From: Nymphaea colorata
Lineage: Eukaryota > Streptophyta > Magnoliopsida > Nymphaeales > Nymphaeaceae
Length of the DNA: 60,000 nt
NCBI RefSeq assembly: GCF_008831285.2
Contig: NC_045141.1
Span: forward strand, 18,102,848-18,162,847
Reading direction: 5' to 3'
Positions 13,401 to 29,899 of this stretch are shown here, piece after piece. Each line of letters begins with the position of its first letter. Positions within the stretch are counted from its first letter, which is position 1. Under the pieces are notes generated by a model that was given only the letters and a program-made list of their open reading frames with translations, was not told where the DNA came from and searched no databases. Position numbers and translations under genes: made by a program.

Positions 13401-16400
13401 GGTCAATCAGTCAGTCATTTATTTCAATTGCATTGAATTGACAATTTTAACTTGATCGAGGTGACCTTGCTTCATCAAGATTCTTGAGAATTTCCCAAGT
13501 CTCACGGGACTGTTTCCCCTCTTGTTGAACAGGGATCAACGCAACTTTTGCGCACATTATGAGATGATCATGCATAAACTCTTAAAACTGGCCATTATGC
13601 TCATGATTAAGTTGGACATGCATGGGTTATGTCAATCAGTCAACCATGCATTGGTTGCTTCGATTGCATCTAATGGAGATTTTTTAACTTGATGCAGGGG
13701 ACGTTGCTTCATCAATACCTTGAGCAGTTCCCAGGTCTCACGGGACTGTTTTCCCTCTCGTTGAACAGAGTTTATCGACATCTTTTGCGCTCACAATGAG
13801 AGTTTCACACATAACCTCCGAAAATGGCCCATTATACAGATGCATCAAGTTGGTCATGCACTGGTGTCTCAATCAATTAGCCATTTATTTAAATTGCATG
13901 TAACTGACATTTTTAACTTGAAGGAGGGGATGTTGGTTCATCAAGATCCTTGAACAAGATCCTGAGTCTCACCCAAGTCTCACGGCACTATTGCCCCTCT
14001 TTTCGTACATGGTTCATCGCATCTCTTGCACTCATAATGAGATGATCACACATAAACTTCTAAAATTGACCATTATGCCGATGCATCAAGTTGACCGTGC
14101 ATTGGTTGGGTCAATCAATCAGTCATTTATTTCAATTGCATCGAGTTGACAATTTTAACTTCATTGAGGGACCTTGCTTCATCAAGATCCTTGACCAGTT
14201 CCCAAGTCTCACGGGACTGTTTCCCCTCTTGTTGAATATGGATCAATGCATCTTTCGCACACATAATGAGATTATCATATAAACTCCCAAAACTGATCGT
14301 TATACTGATGCATCAAGTTGGTCATGCATTGGTCGTGTCAATCAGTCAACCAAGCATTGGTTATTTCGATGGTATCTAATTGATATTATTTTACTTGAGG
14401 CAGGGAACTTTGCTTCATCAAATACCTTGATCAGTTCCCAGGTCTCGTGGGACTGTTTTTCCTCTTGTTGAACAGTTTTCATCGACATCTTCTACGCTCA
14501 CAACGAGATGTTCACACATAACCTCTGAAAAATGACCATTATACCGATGCACCAAGTTGGCCATGCATTGGTTAAGTCAATCAGTCGGTCATTTATTTCA
14601 ATTGCATCTAACTGACATTTTTAACTTGAAGGAGGTGATGTTGCTTCATCAACATCCTTGAGCAAATCCCGAGTCTCACGGGACTATTTTCCCTCTTGTT
14701 GTACAGGGTTCATCGCATCTTTTGCACTCATAATGAGATGATCACATATAAACTCTTAAAACTGACCATTATACCGATGCATCAAGTTGGTCATGCATTG
14801 GTTGGGTCAATCAGTCAGTCATTTATTTCAATTGCATTGAATTGACAATTTTAACTTGATCGAGGTGACCTTGCTTCATCAAGATTCTTGAGAATTTCCC
14901 AAGTCTCACGGGACTGTTTCCCCTCTTGTTGAACAGGGATCAACGCAACTTTTGCGCACATTATGAGATGATCATGCATAAACTCTTAAAACTGGCCATT
15001 ATGCTCATGATTAAGTTGGACATGCATGGGTTATGTCAATCAGTCAACCATGCATTGGTTGCTTCGATTGCATCTAATGGAGATTTTTTAACTTGATGCA
15101 GGGGACGTTGCTTCATCAAGTACCTTGAGCAGTTCCCAGGTCTCACGGGACTGTTTTCCCTCTCGTTGAACAGAGTTTATCGACATCTTTTGCGCTCACA
15201 ATGAGAGTTTCACACATAACCTCCGAAAATGGCCCATTATACAGATGCATCAAGTTGGTCATGCACTGGTCGTCTCAATCAATTAGCCATTTATTTAAAT
15301 TGCATGTAACTGACATTTTTAACTTGAAGGAGGGGATGTTGGTTCATCAAGATCCTTGAACAAGATCCTGAGTCTCACCCAAGTCTCACGGCACTATTGC
15401 CCCTCTTTTCGTACATGGTTCATCGCATCTCTTGCACTCATAATGAGATGATCACACATAAACTTCTAAAATTGACCATTATGCCGATGCATCAAGTTGA
15501 CCGTGCATTGGTTGGGTCAATCAATCAGTCATTTATTTCAATTGCATCGAGTTGACAATTTTAACTTCATTGAGGGGACCTTGCTTCATCAAGATCCTTG
15601 ACCAGTTCCCAAGTCTCACGGGACTGTTTCCCCTCTTGTTGAATATGGATCAATGCATCTTTCGCACACATAATGAGATTATCATATAAACTCCCAAAAC
15701 TGATCGTTATACTGATGCATCAAGTTGGTCATGCATTGGTCGTGTCAATCAGTCAACCAAGCATTGGTTATTTCGATGGTATCTAATTGATATTATTTTA
15801 CTTGAGGCAGGGAACTTTGCTTCATCAAATACCTTGATCAGTTCCCAGGTCTCGTGGGACTGTTTTTCCTCTTGTTGAACAGTTTTCATCGACATCTTCT
15901 ACGCTCACAACGAGATGTTCACACATAACCTCTGAAAAATGACCATTATACCGATGCACCAAGTTGGCCATGCATTGGTTAAGTCAATCAGTCGGTCATT
16001 TATTTCAATTGCATCTAACTGACATTTTTAACTTGAAGGAGGTGATGTTGCTTCATCAACATCCTTGAGCAAATCCCGAGTCTCACGGGACTATTTTCCC
16101 TCTTGTTGTACAGGGTTCATCGCATCTTTTGCACTCATAATGAGATGATCACATATAAACTCTTAAAACTGACCATTATACCGATGCATCAAGTTGGTCA
16201 TGCATTGGTTGGGTCAATCAGTCAGTCATTTATTTCAATTGCATTGAATTGACAATTTTAACTTGATCGAGGTGACCTTGCTTCATCAAGATTCTTGAGA
16301 ATTTCCCAAGTCTCACGGGACTGTTTCCCCTCTTGTTGAACAGGGATCAACGCAACTTTTGCGCACATTATGAGATGATCATGCATAAACTCTTAAAACT

Positions 16401-19400
16401 GGCCATTATGCTCATGATTAAGTTGGACATGCATGGGTTATGTCAATCAGTCAACCATGCATTGGTTGCTTCGATTGCATCTAATGGAGATTTTTTAACT
16501 TGATGCAGGGGACGTTGCTTCATCAAGTACCTTGAGCAGTTCCCAGGTCTCACGGGACTGTTTTCCCTCTCGTTGAACAGAGTTTATCGACATCTTTTGC
16601 GTCACAATGAGAGTTTCACACATAACCTCCGAAAATGGCCCATTATACAGATGCATCAAGTTGGTCATGCACTGTTGTCTCAATCAATTAGCCATTTATT
16701 TAAATTGCATGTAACTGACATTTTAACTTGAAGGAGGGGATGTTGGTTCATCAAGATCCATGAACAAGATCCTGAGTCTCACCCAAGTCTCACGGCACTA
16801 TTGCCCCTCTTTTCGTACATGGTTCATCGCATCTCTTGCACTAATAATGAGATGATCACACATAAACTTCTAAAATTGACCATTATGCCGATGCATCAAG
16901 TTGACCGTGCATTGGTTGGGTCAATCAATCAGTCATTTATTTCAATTGCATCGAGTTGACAATTTTAACTTCATTGAGGGGACCTTGCTTATCAAGATCC
17001 TTGACCAGTTCCCAAGTCTCACGGGACTGTTTCCCCTCTTGTTGAATATGGATCAATGCATCTTTCGCACACATAATGAGATTATCATATAAACTCCCAA
17101 AACTGATCGTTATACTGATGCATCAAGTTGGTCATGCATTGGTCGTGTCAATCAGTCAACCAAGCATTGGTTATTTCGATGGTATCTAATTGATATTATT
17201 TTACTTGAGGCAGGGAACTTTGCTTCATCAAATACCTTGATCAGTTCCCAGGTCTCGTGGGACTGTTTTTCCTCTTGTTGAACAGTTTTCATCGACATCT
17301 TCTACGCTCACAACGAGATGTTCACACATAACCTCTGAAAAATGACCATTATACCGATGCACCAAGTTGGCCATGCATTGGTTAAGTCAATCAGTCGGTC
17401 ATTTATTTCAATTGCATCTGACATTTTTAACTTGAAGGAGGTGATGTTGCTTCATCAACATCCTTGAGCAAATCCCGAGTCTCACGGGACTATTTTCCCT
17501 CTTGTTGTACAGGGTTCATCGCATCTTTTGCACTCATAATGAGATGATCACATATAAACTCTTAAAACTGACCATTATACCGATGCATCAAGTTGGTCAT
17601 GCATTGGTTGGGTCAATCAGTCAGTCATTTATTTCAATTGCATTGAATTGACAATTTTAACTTGATCGAGGTGACCTTGCTTCATCAAGATTCTTGAGAA
17701 TTTCCCAAGTCTCACGGGACTGTTTCCCCTCTTGTTGAACAGGGATCAACGCAACTTTTGCGCACATTATGAGATGATCATGCATAAACTCTTAAAACTG
17801 GCCATTATGCTCATGATTAAGTTGGACATGCATGGGTTATGTCAATCAGTCAACCATGCATTGGTTGCTTCGATTGCATCTAATGGAGATTTTTTAACTT
17901 GATGCAGGGGACGTTGCTTCATCAAGTACCTTGAGCAGTTCCCAGGTCTCACGGGACTGTTTTCCCTCTCGTTGAACAGAGTTTATCGACATCCTTTGCG
18001 CTCACAATGAGAGTTTCACACATAACAACCTAAAATGGCCCATTATACAGATGCATCAAGTTGGTCATGCACTGGTCGTCTCAATCAATTAGTCATTTAT
18101 TTAAATTGCATGTAACTGACATTTTTAACTTGAAGGAGGGGATGTTGGTTCATCAAGATCCTTGAACAAGATCCTGAGTCTCACCCAAGTCTCACGGCAC
18201 TATTGCCCCTCTTTTCGTACATGGTTCATCGCATCTCTTGCACTCATAATGAGATGATCACACATAAACTTCTAAAATTGACCATTATGCCGATGCATCA
18301 AGTTGACCGTGCATTGGTTGGGTCAATCAATCAGTCATTTATTTCAATTGCATCGAGTTGACAATTTTAACTTCATTGAGGGGACCTTGCTTCATCAAGA
18401 TCCTTGACCAGTTCCCAAGTCTCACGGGACTGTTTCCCCTCTTGTTGAATATGGATCAATGCATCTTTCGCACACATAATGAGATTATCATATAAACTCC
18501 CAAAACTGATCGTTATACTGATGCATCAAGTTGGTCATGCATTGGTCGTGTCAATCAGTCAACCAAGCATTGGTTATTTCGATGGTATCTAATTGATATT
18601 ATTTTACTTGAGGCAGGGAACTTTGCTTCATCAAATACCTTGATCAGTTCCCAGGTCTCGTGGGACTGTTTTTCCTCTTGTTGAACAGTTTTCATCGACA
18701 TCTTCTACGCTCACAACGAGATGTTCACACATAACCTCTGAAAAATGACCATTATACCGATGCACCAAGTTGGCCATGCATTGGTTAAGTCAATCAGTCG
18801 GTCATTTATTTCAATTGCATCTAACTGACATTTTTAACTTGAAGGAGGTGATGTTGCTTCATCAACATCCTTGAGCAAATCCCGAGTCTCACGGGACTAT
18901 TTTCCCTCTTGTTGTACAGGGTTCATCGCATCTTTTGCACTCATAATGAGATGATCACATATAAACTCTTAAAACTGACCATTATACCGATGCATCAAGT
19001 TGGTCATGCATTGGTTGGGTCAATCAGTCAGTCATTTATTTCAATTGCATTGAATTGACAATTTTAACTTGATCGAGGTGACCTTGCTTCATCAAGATTC
19101 TTGAGAATTTCCCAAGTCTCACGGGACTGTTTCCCCTCTTGTTGAACAGGGATCAACGCAACTTTTGCGCACATTATGAGATGATCATGCATAAACTCTT
19201 AAAACTGGCCATTATCCTCATGATTAAGTTGGACATGCATGGGTTATGTCAATCAGTCAACCATGCATTGGTTGCTTCGATTGCATCTAATGGAGATTTT
19301 TTAACTTGATGCAGGGGACGTTGCTTCATCAAGTACCTTGAGCAGTTCCCAGGTCTCACGGGACTGTTTTCCCTCTCGTTGAACAGAGTTTATCGACATC

Positions 19401-22400
19401 TTTTGCGCTCACAATGAGAGTTTCACACATAACCTCCGAAAATGGCCCATTATACAGATGCATCAAGTTGGTCATGCACTGGTGTCTCAATCAATTAGCC
19501 ATTTATTTAAATTGCATGTAACTGACATTTTTAACTTGAAGGAGGGGATGTTGGTTCATCAAGATCCTTGAACAAGATCCTGAGTCTCACCCAAGTCTCA
19601 CGGCACTATTGCCCCTCTTTTCGTACATGGTTCATCGCATCTCTTGCACTCATAATGAGATGATCACACATAAACTTCTAAAATTGACCATTATGCCGAT
19701 GCATCAAGTTGACCGTGCATTGGTTGGGTCAATCAATCAGTCATTTATTTCAATTGCATCGAGTTGACAATTTTAACTTCATTGAGGGGACCTTGCTTCA
19801 TCAAGATCCTTGACCAGTTCCCAAGTCTCACGGGACTGTTTCCCCTCTTGTTGAATATGGATCAATGCATCTTTCGCACACATAATGAGATTATCATATA
19901 AACTCCCAAAACTGATCGTTATACTGATGCATCAAGTTGGTCATGCATTGGTCGTGTCAATCAGTCAACCAAGCATTGGTTATTTCGATGGTATCTAATT
20001 GATATTATTTTACTTGAGGCAGGGAACTTTGCTTCATCAAATACCTTGATCAGTTCCCAGGTCTCGTGGGACTGTTTTTCCTCTTGTTGAACAGTTTTCA
20101 TCGACATCTTCTACGCTCACAACGAGATGTTCACACATAACCTCTGAAAAATGACCATTATACCGATGCACCAAGTTGGCCATGCATTGGTTAAGTCAAT
20201 CAGTCGGTCATTTATTTCAATTGCATCTAACTGACATTTTTAACTTGAAGGAGGTGATGTTGCTTCATCAACATCCTTGAGCAAATCCCGAGTCTCACGG
20301 GACTATTTTCCCTCTTGTTGTACAGGGTTCATCGCATCTTTTGCACTCATAATGAGATGATCACATATAAACTCTTAAAACTGACCATTATACCGATGCA
20401 TCAAGTTGGTCATGCATTGGTTGGGTCAATCAGTCAGTCATTTATTTCAATTGCATTGAATTGACAATTTTAACTTGATCGAGGTGACCTTGCTTCATCA
20501 AGATTCTTGAGAATTTCCCAAGTCTCACGGGACTGTTTCCCCTCTTGTTGAACAGGGATCAACGCAACTTTTGCGCACATTATGAGATGATCATGCATAA
20601 ACTCTTAAAACTGGCCATTATCCTCATGATTAAGTTGGACATGCATGGGTTATGTCAATCAGTCAACCATGCATTGGTTGCTTCGATTGCATCTAATGGA
20701 GATTTTTTAACTTGATGCAGGGGACGTTGCTTCATCAAGTACCTTGAGCAGTTCCCAGGTCTCACGGGACTGTTTTCCCTCTCGTTGAACAGAGTTTATC
20801 GACATCTTTTGCGCTCACAATGAGAGTTTCACACATAACCTCCGAAAATGGCCCATTATACAGATGCATCAAGTTGGTCATGCACTGGTTGTCTCAATCA
20901 ATTAGCCATTTATTTAAATTGCATGTAACTGACATTTTTAACTTGAAGGAGGGGATGTTGGTTCATCAAGATCCTTGAACAAGATCCTGAGTCTCACCCA
21001 AGTCTCACGGCACTATTGCCCCTCTTTTCGTACATGGTTCATCGCATCTCTTGCACTCATAATGAGATGATCACACATAAACTTCTAAAATTGACCATTA
21101 TGCCGATGCATCAAGTTGACCGTGCATTGGTTGGGTCAATCAATCAGTCATTTATTTCAATTGCATCGAGTTGACAATTTTAACTTCATTGAGGGGACCT
21201 TGCTTATCAAGATCCTTGACCAGTTCCCAAGTCTCACGGGACTGTTTCCCCTCTTGTTGAATATGGATCAATGCATCTTTCGCACACATAATGAGATTAT
21301 CATATAAACTCCCAAAACTGATCGTTATACTGATGCATCAAGTTGGTCATGCATTGGTCGTGTCAATCAGTCAACCAAGCATTGGTTATTTCGATGGTAT
21401 CTAATTGATATTATTTTACTTGAGGCAGGGAACTTTGCTTCATCAAATACCTTGATCAGTTCCCAGGTCTCGTGGGACTGTTTTTCCTCTTGTTGAACAG
21501 TTTTCATCGACATCTTCTACGCTCACAACGAGATGTTCACACATAACCTCTGAAAAATGACCATTATACCGATGCACCAAGTTGGCCATGCATTGGTTAA
21601 GTCAATCAGTCGGTCATTTATTTCAATTGCATCTAACTGACATTTTTAACTTGAAGGAGGTGATGTTGCTTCATCAACATCCTTGAGCAAATCCCGAGTC
21701 TCACGGGACTATTTTCCCTCTTGTTGTACAGGGTTCATCGCATCTTTTGCACTCATAATGAGATGATCACATATAAACTCTTAAAACTGACCATTATACC
21801 GATGCATCAAGTTGGTCATGCATTGGTTGGGTCAATCAGTCAGTCATTTATTTCAATTGCATTGAATTGACAATTTTAACTTGATCGAGGTGACCTTGCT
21901 TCATCAAGATTCTTGAGAATTTCCCAAGTCTCACGGGACTGTTTCCCCTCTTGTTGAACAGGGATCAACGCAACTTTTGCGCACATTATGAGATGATCAT
22001 GCATAAACTCTTAAAACTGGCCATTATGCTCATGATTAAGTTGGACATGCATGGGTTATGTCAATCAGTCAACCATGCATTGGTTGCTTCGATTGCATCT
22101 AATGGAGATTTTTTAACTTGATGCAGGGGACGTTGCTTCATCAAGTACCTTGAGCAGTTCCCAGGTCTCACGGGACTGTTTTCCCTCTCGTTGAACAGAG
22201 TTTATCGACATCCTTTGCGCTCACAATGAGAGTTTCACACATAACCACCTAAAATGGCCCATTATACAGATGCATCAAGTTGGTCATGCACTGGTCGTCT
22301 CAATCAATTAGTCATTTATTTAAATTGCATGTAACTGACATTTTTAACTTGAAGGAGGGGATGTTGGTTCATCAAGATCCTTGAACAAGATCCTGAGTCT

Positions 22401-25400
22401 CACCCAAGTCTCACGGCACTATTGCCCCTCTTTTCGTACATGGTTCATCGCATCTCTTGCACTCATAATGAGATGATCACACATAAACTTCTAAAATTGA
22501 CCATTATGCCGATGCATCAAGTTGACCGTGCATTGGTTGGGTCAATCAATCAGTCATTTATTTCAATTGCATCGAGTTGACAATTTTAACTTCATTGAGG
22601 GGACCTTGCTTCATCAAGATCCTTGACCAGTTCCCAAGTCTCACGGGACTGTTTCCCCTCTTGTTGAATATGGATCAATGCATCTTTCGCACACATAATG
22701 AGATTATCATATAAACTCCCAAAACTGATCGTTATACTGATGCATCAAGTTGGTCATGCATTGGTCGTGTCAATCAGTCAACCAAGCATTGGTTATTTCG
22801 ATGGTATCTAATTGATATTATTTTACTTGAGGCAGGGAACTTTGCTTCATCAAATACCTTGATCAGTTCCCAGGTCTCGTGGGACTGTTTTTCCTCTTGT
22901 TGAACAGTTTTCATCGACATCTTCTACGCTCACAACGAGATGTTCACACATAACCTCTGAAAAATGACCATTATACCGATGCACCAAGTTGGCCATGCAT
23001 TGGTTAAGTCAATCAGTCGGTCATTTATTTCAATTGCATCTAACTGACATTTTTAACTTGAAGGAGGTGATGTTGCTTCATCAACATCCTTGAGCAAATC
23101 CCGAGTCTCACGGGACTATTTTCCCTCTTGTTGTACAGGGTTCATCGCATCTTTTGCACTCATAATGAGATGATCACATATAAACTCTTAAAACTGACCA
23201 TTATACCGATGCATCAAGTTGGTCATGCATTGGTTGGGTCAATCAGTCAGTCATTTATTTCAATTGCATTGAATTGACAATTTTAACTTGATCGAGGTGA
23301 CCTTGCTTCATCAAGATTCTTGAGAATTTCCCAAGTCTCACGGGACTGTTTCCCCTCTTGTTGAACAGGGATCAACGCAACTTTTGCGCACATTATGAGA
23401 TGATCATGCATAAACTCTTAAAACTGGCCATTATGCTCATGATTAAGTTGGACATGCATGGGTTATGTCAATCAGTCAACCATGCATTGGTTGCTTCGAT
23501 TGCATCTAATGGAGATTTTTTAACTTGATGCAGGGGACGTTGCTTCATCAAGTACCTTGAGCAGTTCCCAGGTCTCACGGGACTGTTTTCCCTCTCGTTG
23601 AACAGAGTTTATCGACATCTTTTGCGCTCACAATGAGAGTTTCACACATAACCTCCGAAAATGGCCCATTATACAGATGCATCAAGTTGGTCATGCACTG
23701 GTTGTCTCAATCAATTAGCCATTTATTTAAATTGCATGTAACTGACATTTTTAACTTGAAGGAGGGGATGTTGGTTCATCAAGATCCTTGAACAAGATCC
23801 TGAGTCTCACCCAAGTCTCACGGCACTATTGCCCCTCTTTTCGTACATGGTTCATCGCATCTCTTGCACTCATAATGAGATGATCACACATAAACTTCTA
23901 AAATTGACCATTATGCCGATGCATCAAGTTGACCGTGCATTGGTTGGGTCAATCAATCAGTCATTTATTTCAATTGCATCGAGTTGACAATTTTAACTTC
24001 ATTGAGGGGACCTTGCTTCATCAAGATCCTTGACCAGTTCCCAAGTCTCACGGGACTGTTTCCCCTCTTGTTGAATATGGATCAATGCATCTTTCGCACA
24101 CATAATGAGATTATCATATAAACTCCCAAAACTGATCGTTATACTGATGCATCAAGTTGGTCATGCATTGGTCGTGTCAATCAGTCAACCAAGCATTGGT
24201 TATTTCGATGGTATCTAATTGATATTATTTTACTTGAGGCAGGGAACTTTGCTTCATCAAATACCTTGATCAGTTCCCAGGTCTCGTGGGACTGTTTTTC
24301 CTCTTGTTGAACAGTTTTCATCGACATCTTCTACGCTCACAACGAGATGTTCACACATAACCTCTGAAAAATGACCATTATACCGATGCACCAAGTTGGC
24401 CATGCATTGGTTAAGTCAATCAGTCGGTCATTTATTTCAATTGCATCTAACTGACATTTTTAACTTGAAGGAGGTGATGTTGCTTCATCAACATCCTTGA
24501 GCAAATCCCGAGTCTCACGGGACTATTTTCCCTCTTGTTGTACAGGGTTCATCGCATCTTTTGCACTCATAATGAGATGATCACATATAAACTCTTAAAA
24601 CTGACCATTATACCGATGCATCAAGTTGGTCATGCATTGGTTGGGTCAATCAGTCAGTCATTTATTTCAATTGCATTGAATTGACAATTTTAACTTGATC
24701 GAGGTGACCTTGCTTCATCAAGATTCTTGAGAATTTCCCAAGTCTCACGGGACTGTTTCCCCTCTTGTTGAACAGGGATCAACGCAACTTTTGCGCACAT
24801 TATGAGATGATCATGCATAAACTCTTAAAACTGGCCATTATGCTCATGATTAAGTTGGACATGCATGGGTTATGTCAATCAGTCAACCATGCATTGGTTG
24901 CTTCGATTGCATCTAATGGAGATTTTTTAACTTGATGCAGGGGACGTTGCTTCATCAAGTACCTTGAGCAGTTCCCAGGTCTCACGGGACTGTTTTCCCT
25001 CTCGTTGAACAGAGTTTATCGACATCTTTGCGCTCACAATGAGAGTTTCACACATAACCTCCGAAAATGGCCCATTATACAGATGCATCAAGTTGGTCAT
25101 GCACTGGTGTCTCAATCAATTAGCCATTTATTTAAATTGCATGTAACTGACATTTTTAACTTGAAGGAGGGGATGTTGGTTCATCAAGATCCTTGAACAA
25201 GATCCTGAGTCTCACCCAAGTCTCACGGCACTATTGCCCCTCTTTTCGTACATGGTTCATCGCATCTCTTGCACTCATAATGAGATGATCACACATAAAC
25301 TTCTAAAATTGACCATTATGCCGATGCATCAAGTTGACCGTGCATTGGTTGGGTCAATCAATCAGTCATTTATTTCAATTGCATCGAGTTGACAATTTTA

Positions 25401-28400
25401 ACTTCATTGAGGGGACCTTGCTTCATCAAGATCCTTGACCAGTTCCCAAGTCTCACGGGACTGTTTCCCCTCTTGTTGAATATGGATCAATGCATCTTTC
25501 GCACACATAATGAGATTATCATATAAACTCCCAAAACTGATCGTTATACTGATGCATCAAGTTGGTCATGCATTGGTCGTGTCAATCAGTCAACCAAGCA
25601 TTGGTTATTTCGATGGTATCTAATTGATATTATTTTACTTGAGGCAGGGAACTTTGCTTCATCAAATACCTTGATCAGTTCCCAGGTCTCGTGGGACTGT
25701 TTTTCCTCTTGTTGAACAGTTTTCATCGACATCTTCTACGCTCACAACGAGATGTTCACACATAACCTCTGAAAAATGACCATTATACCGATGCACCAAG
25801 TTGGCCATGCATTGGTTAAGTCAATCAGTCGGTCATTTATTTCAATTGCATCTAACTGACATTTTTAACTTGAAGGAGGTGATGTTGCTTCATCAACATC
25901 CTTGAGCAAATCCCGAGTCTCACGGGACTATTTTCCCTCTTGTTGTACAGGGTTCATCGCATCTTTTGCACTCATAATGAGATGATCACATATAAACTCT
26001 TAAAACTGACCATTATACCGATGCATCAAGTTGGTCATGCATTGGTTGGGTCAATCAGTCAGTCATTTATTTCAATTGCATTGAATTGACAATTTTAACT
26101 TGATCGAGGTGACCTTGCTTCATCAAGATTCTTGAGAATTTCCCAAGTCTCACGGGACTGTTTCCCCTCTTGTTGAACAGGGATCAACGCAACTTTTGCG
26201 CACATTATGAGATGATCATGCATAAACTCTTAAAACTGGCCATTATGCTCATGATTAAGTTGGACATGCATGGGTTATGTCAATCAGTCAACCATGCATT
26301 GGTTGCTTCGATTGCATCTAATGGAGATTTTTTAACTTGATGCAGGGGACGTTGCTTCATCAAGTACCTTGAGCAGTTCCCAGGTCTCACGGGACTGTTT
26401 TCCCTCTCGTTGAACAGAGTTTATCGACATCCTTTGCGCTCACAATGAGAGTTTCACACATAACACCTAAAATGGCCCATTATACAGATGCATCAAGTTG
26501 GTCATGCACTGGTCGTCTCAATCAATTAGTCATTTATTTAAATTGCATGTAACTGACATTTTTAACTTGAAGGAGGGGATGTTGGTTCATCAAGATCCTT
26601 GAACAAGATCCTGAGTCTCACCCAAGTCTCACGGCACTATTGCCCCTCTTTTCGTACATGGTTCATCGCATCTCTTGCACTCATAATGAGATGATCACAC
26701 ATAAACTTCTAAAATTGACCATTATGCCGATGCATCAAGTTGACCGTGCATTGGTTGGGTCAATCAATCAGTCATTTATTTCAATTGCATCGAGTTGACA
26801 ATTTTAACTTCATTGAGGGGACCTTGCTTCATCAAGATCCTTGACCAGTTCCCAAGTCTCACGGGACTGTTTCCCCTCTTGTTGAATATGGATCAATGCA
26901 TCTTTCGCACACATAATGAGATTATCATATAAACTCCCAAAACTGATCGTTATACTGATGCATCAAGTTGGTCATGCATTGGTCGTGTCAATCAGTCAAC
27001 CAAGCATTGGTTATTTCGATGGTATCTAATTGATATTATTTTACTTGAGGCAGGGAACTTTGCTTCATCAAATACCTTGATCAGTTCCCAGGTCTCGTGG
27101 GACTGTTTTTCCTCTTGTTGAACAGTTTTCATCGACATCTTCTACGCTCACAACGAGATGTTCACACATAACCTCTGAAAAATGACCATTATACCGATGC
27201 ACCAAGTTGGCCATGCATTGGTTAAGTCAATCAGTCGGTCATTTATTTCAATTGCATCTAACTGACATTTTTAACTTGAAGGAGGTGATGTTGCTTCATC
27301 AACATCCTTGAGCAAATCCCGAGTCTCACGGGACTATTTTCCCTCTTGTTGTACAGGGTTCATCGCATCTTTTGCACTCATAATGAGATGATCACATATA
27401 AACTCTTAAAACTGACCATTATACCGATGCATCAAGTTGGTCATGCATTGGTTGGGTCAATCAGTCAGTCATTTATTTCAATTGCATTGAATTGACAATT
27501 TTAACTTGATCGAGGTGACCTTGCTTCATCAAGATTCTTGAGAATTTCCCAAGTCTCACGGGACTGTTTCCCCTCTTGTTGAACAGGGATCAACGCAACT
27601 TTTGCGCACATTATGAGATGATCATGCATAAACTCTTAAAACTGGCCATTATGCTCATGATTAAGTTGGACATGCATGGGTTATGTCAATCAGTCAACCA
27701 TGCATTGGTTGCTTCGATTGCATCTAATGGAGATTTTTTAACTTGATGCAGGGGACGTTGCTTCATCAAGTACCTTGAGCAGTTCCCAGGTCTCACGGGA
27801 CTGTTTTCCCTCTCGTTGAACAGAGTTTATCGACATCTTTTGCGCTCACAATGAGAGTTTCACACATAACCTCCGAAAATGGCCCATTATACAGATGCAT
27901 CAAGTTGGTCATGCACTGGTTGTCTCAATCAATTAGCCATTTATTTAAATTGCATGTAACTGACATTTTTAACTTGAAGGAGGGGATGTTGGTTCATCAA
28001 GATCCTTGAACAAGATCCTGAGTCTCACCCAAGTCTCACGGCACTATTGCCCCTCTTTTCGTACATGGTTCATCGCATCTCTTGCACTCATAATGAGATG
28101 ATCACACATAAACTTCTAAAATTGACCATTATGCCGATGCATCAAGTTGACCGTGCATTGGTTGGGTCAATCAATCAGTCATTTATTTCAATTGCATCGA
28201 GTTGACAATTTTAACTTCATTGAGGGGACCTTGCTTATTCAAGATCCTTGACCAGTTCCCAAGTCTCACGGGACTGTTTCCCCTCTTGTTGAATATGGAT
28301 CAATGCATCTTTCGCACACATAATGAGATTATCATATAAACTCCCAAAACTGATCGTTATACTGATGCATCAAGTTGGTCATGCATTGGTCGTGTCAATC

Positions 28401-29899
28401 AGTCAACCAAGCATTGGTTATTTCGATGGTATCTAATTGATATTATTTTACTTGAGGCAGGGAACTTTGCTTCATCAAATACCTTGATCAGTTCCCAGGT
28501 CTCGTGGGACTGTTTTTCCTCTTGTTGAACAGTTTTCATCGACATCTTCTACGCTCACAACGAGATGTTCACACATAACCTCTGAAAAATGACCATTATA
28601 CCGATGCACCAAGTTGGCCATGCATTGGTTAAGTCAATCAGTCGGTCATTTATTTCAATTGCATCTAACTGACATTTTTAACTTGAAGGAGGTGATGTTG
28701 CTTCATCAACATCCTTGAGCAAATCCCGAGTCTCACGGGACTATTTTCCCTCTTGTTGTACAGGGTTCATCGCATCTTTTGCACTCATAATGAGATGATC
28801 ACATATAAACTCTTAAAACTGACCATTATACCGATGCATCAAGTTGGTCATGCATTGGTTGGGTCAATCAGTCAGTCATTTATTTCAATTGCATTGAATT
28901 GACAATTTTAACTTGATCGAGGTGACCTTGCTTCATCAAGATTCTTGAGAATTTCCCAAGTCTCACGGGACTGTTTCCCCTCTTGTTGAACAGGGATCAA
29001 CGCAACTTTTGCGCACATTATGAGATGATCATGCATAAACTCTTAAAACTGGCCATTATGCTCATGATTAAGTTGGACATGCATGGGTTATGTCAATCAG
29101 TCAACCATGCATTGGTTGCTTCGATTGCATCTAATGGAGATTTTTTAACTTGATGCAGGGGACGTTGCTTCATCAAGTACCTTGAGCAGTTCCCAGGTCT
29201 CACGGGACTGTTTTCCCTCTCGTTGAACAGAGTTTATCGACATCCTTTGCGCTCACAATGAGAGTTTCACACATAACCACCTAAAATGGCCCATTATACA
29301 GATGCATCAAGTTGGTCATGCACTGGTCGTCTCAATCAATTAGCCATTTATTTAAATTGCATGTAACTGACATTTTTAACTTGAAGGAGGGGATGTTGGT
29401 TCATCAAGATCCTTGAACAAGATCCTGAGTCTCACCCAAGTCTCACGGCACTATTGCCCCTCTTTTCGTACATGGTTCATCGCATCTCTTGCACTCATAA
29501 TGAGATGATCACACATAAACTTCTAAAATTGACCATTATGCCGATGCATCAAGTTGACCGTGCATTGGTTGGGTCAATCAATCAGTCATTTATTTCAATT
29601 GCATCGAGTTGACAATTTTAACTTCATTGAGGGGACCTTGCTTCATCAAGATCCTTGACCAGTTCCCAAGTCTCACGGGACTGTTTCCCCTCTTGTTGAA
29701 TATGGATCAATGCATCTTTCGCACACATAATGAGATTATCATATAAACTCCCAAAACTGATCGTTATACTGATGCATCAAGTTGGTCATGCATTGGTCGT
29801 GTCAATCAGTCAACCAAGCATTGGTTATTTCGATGGTATCTAATTGATATTATTTTACTTGAGGCAGGGAACTTTGCTTCATCAAATACCTTGATCAGT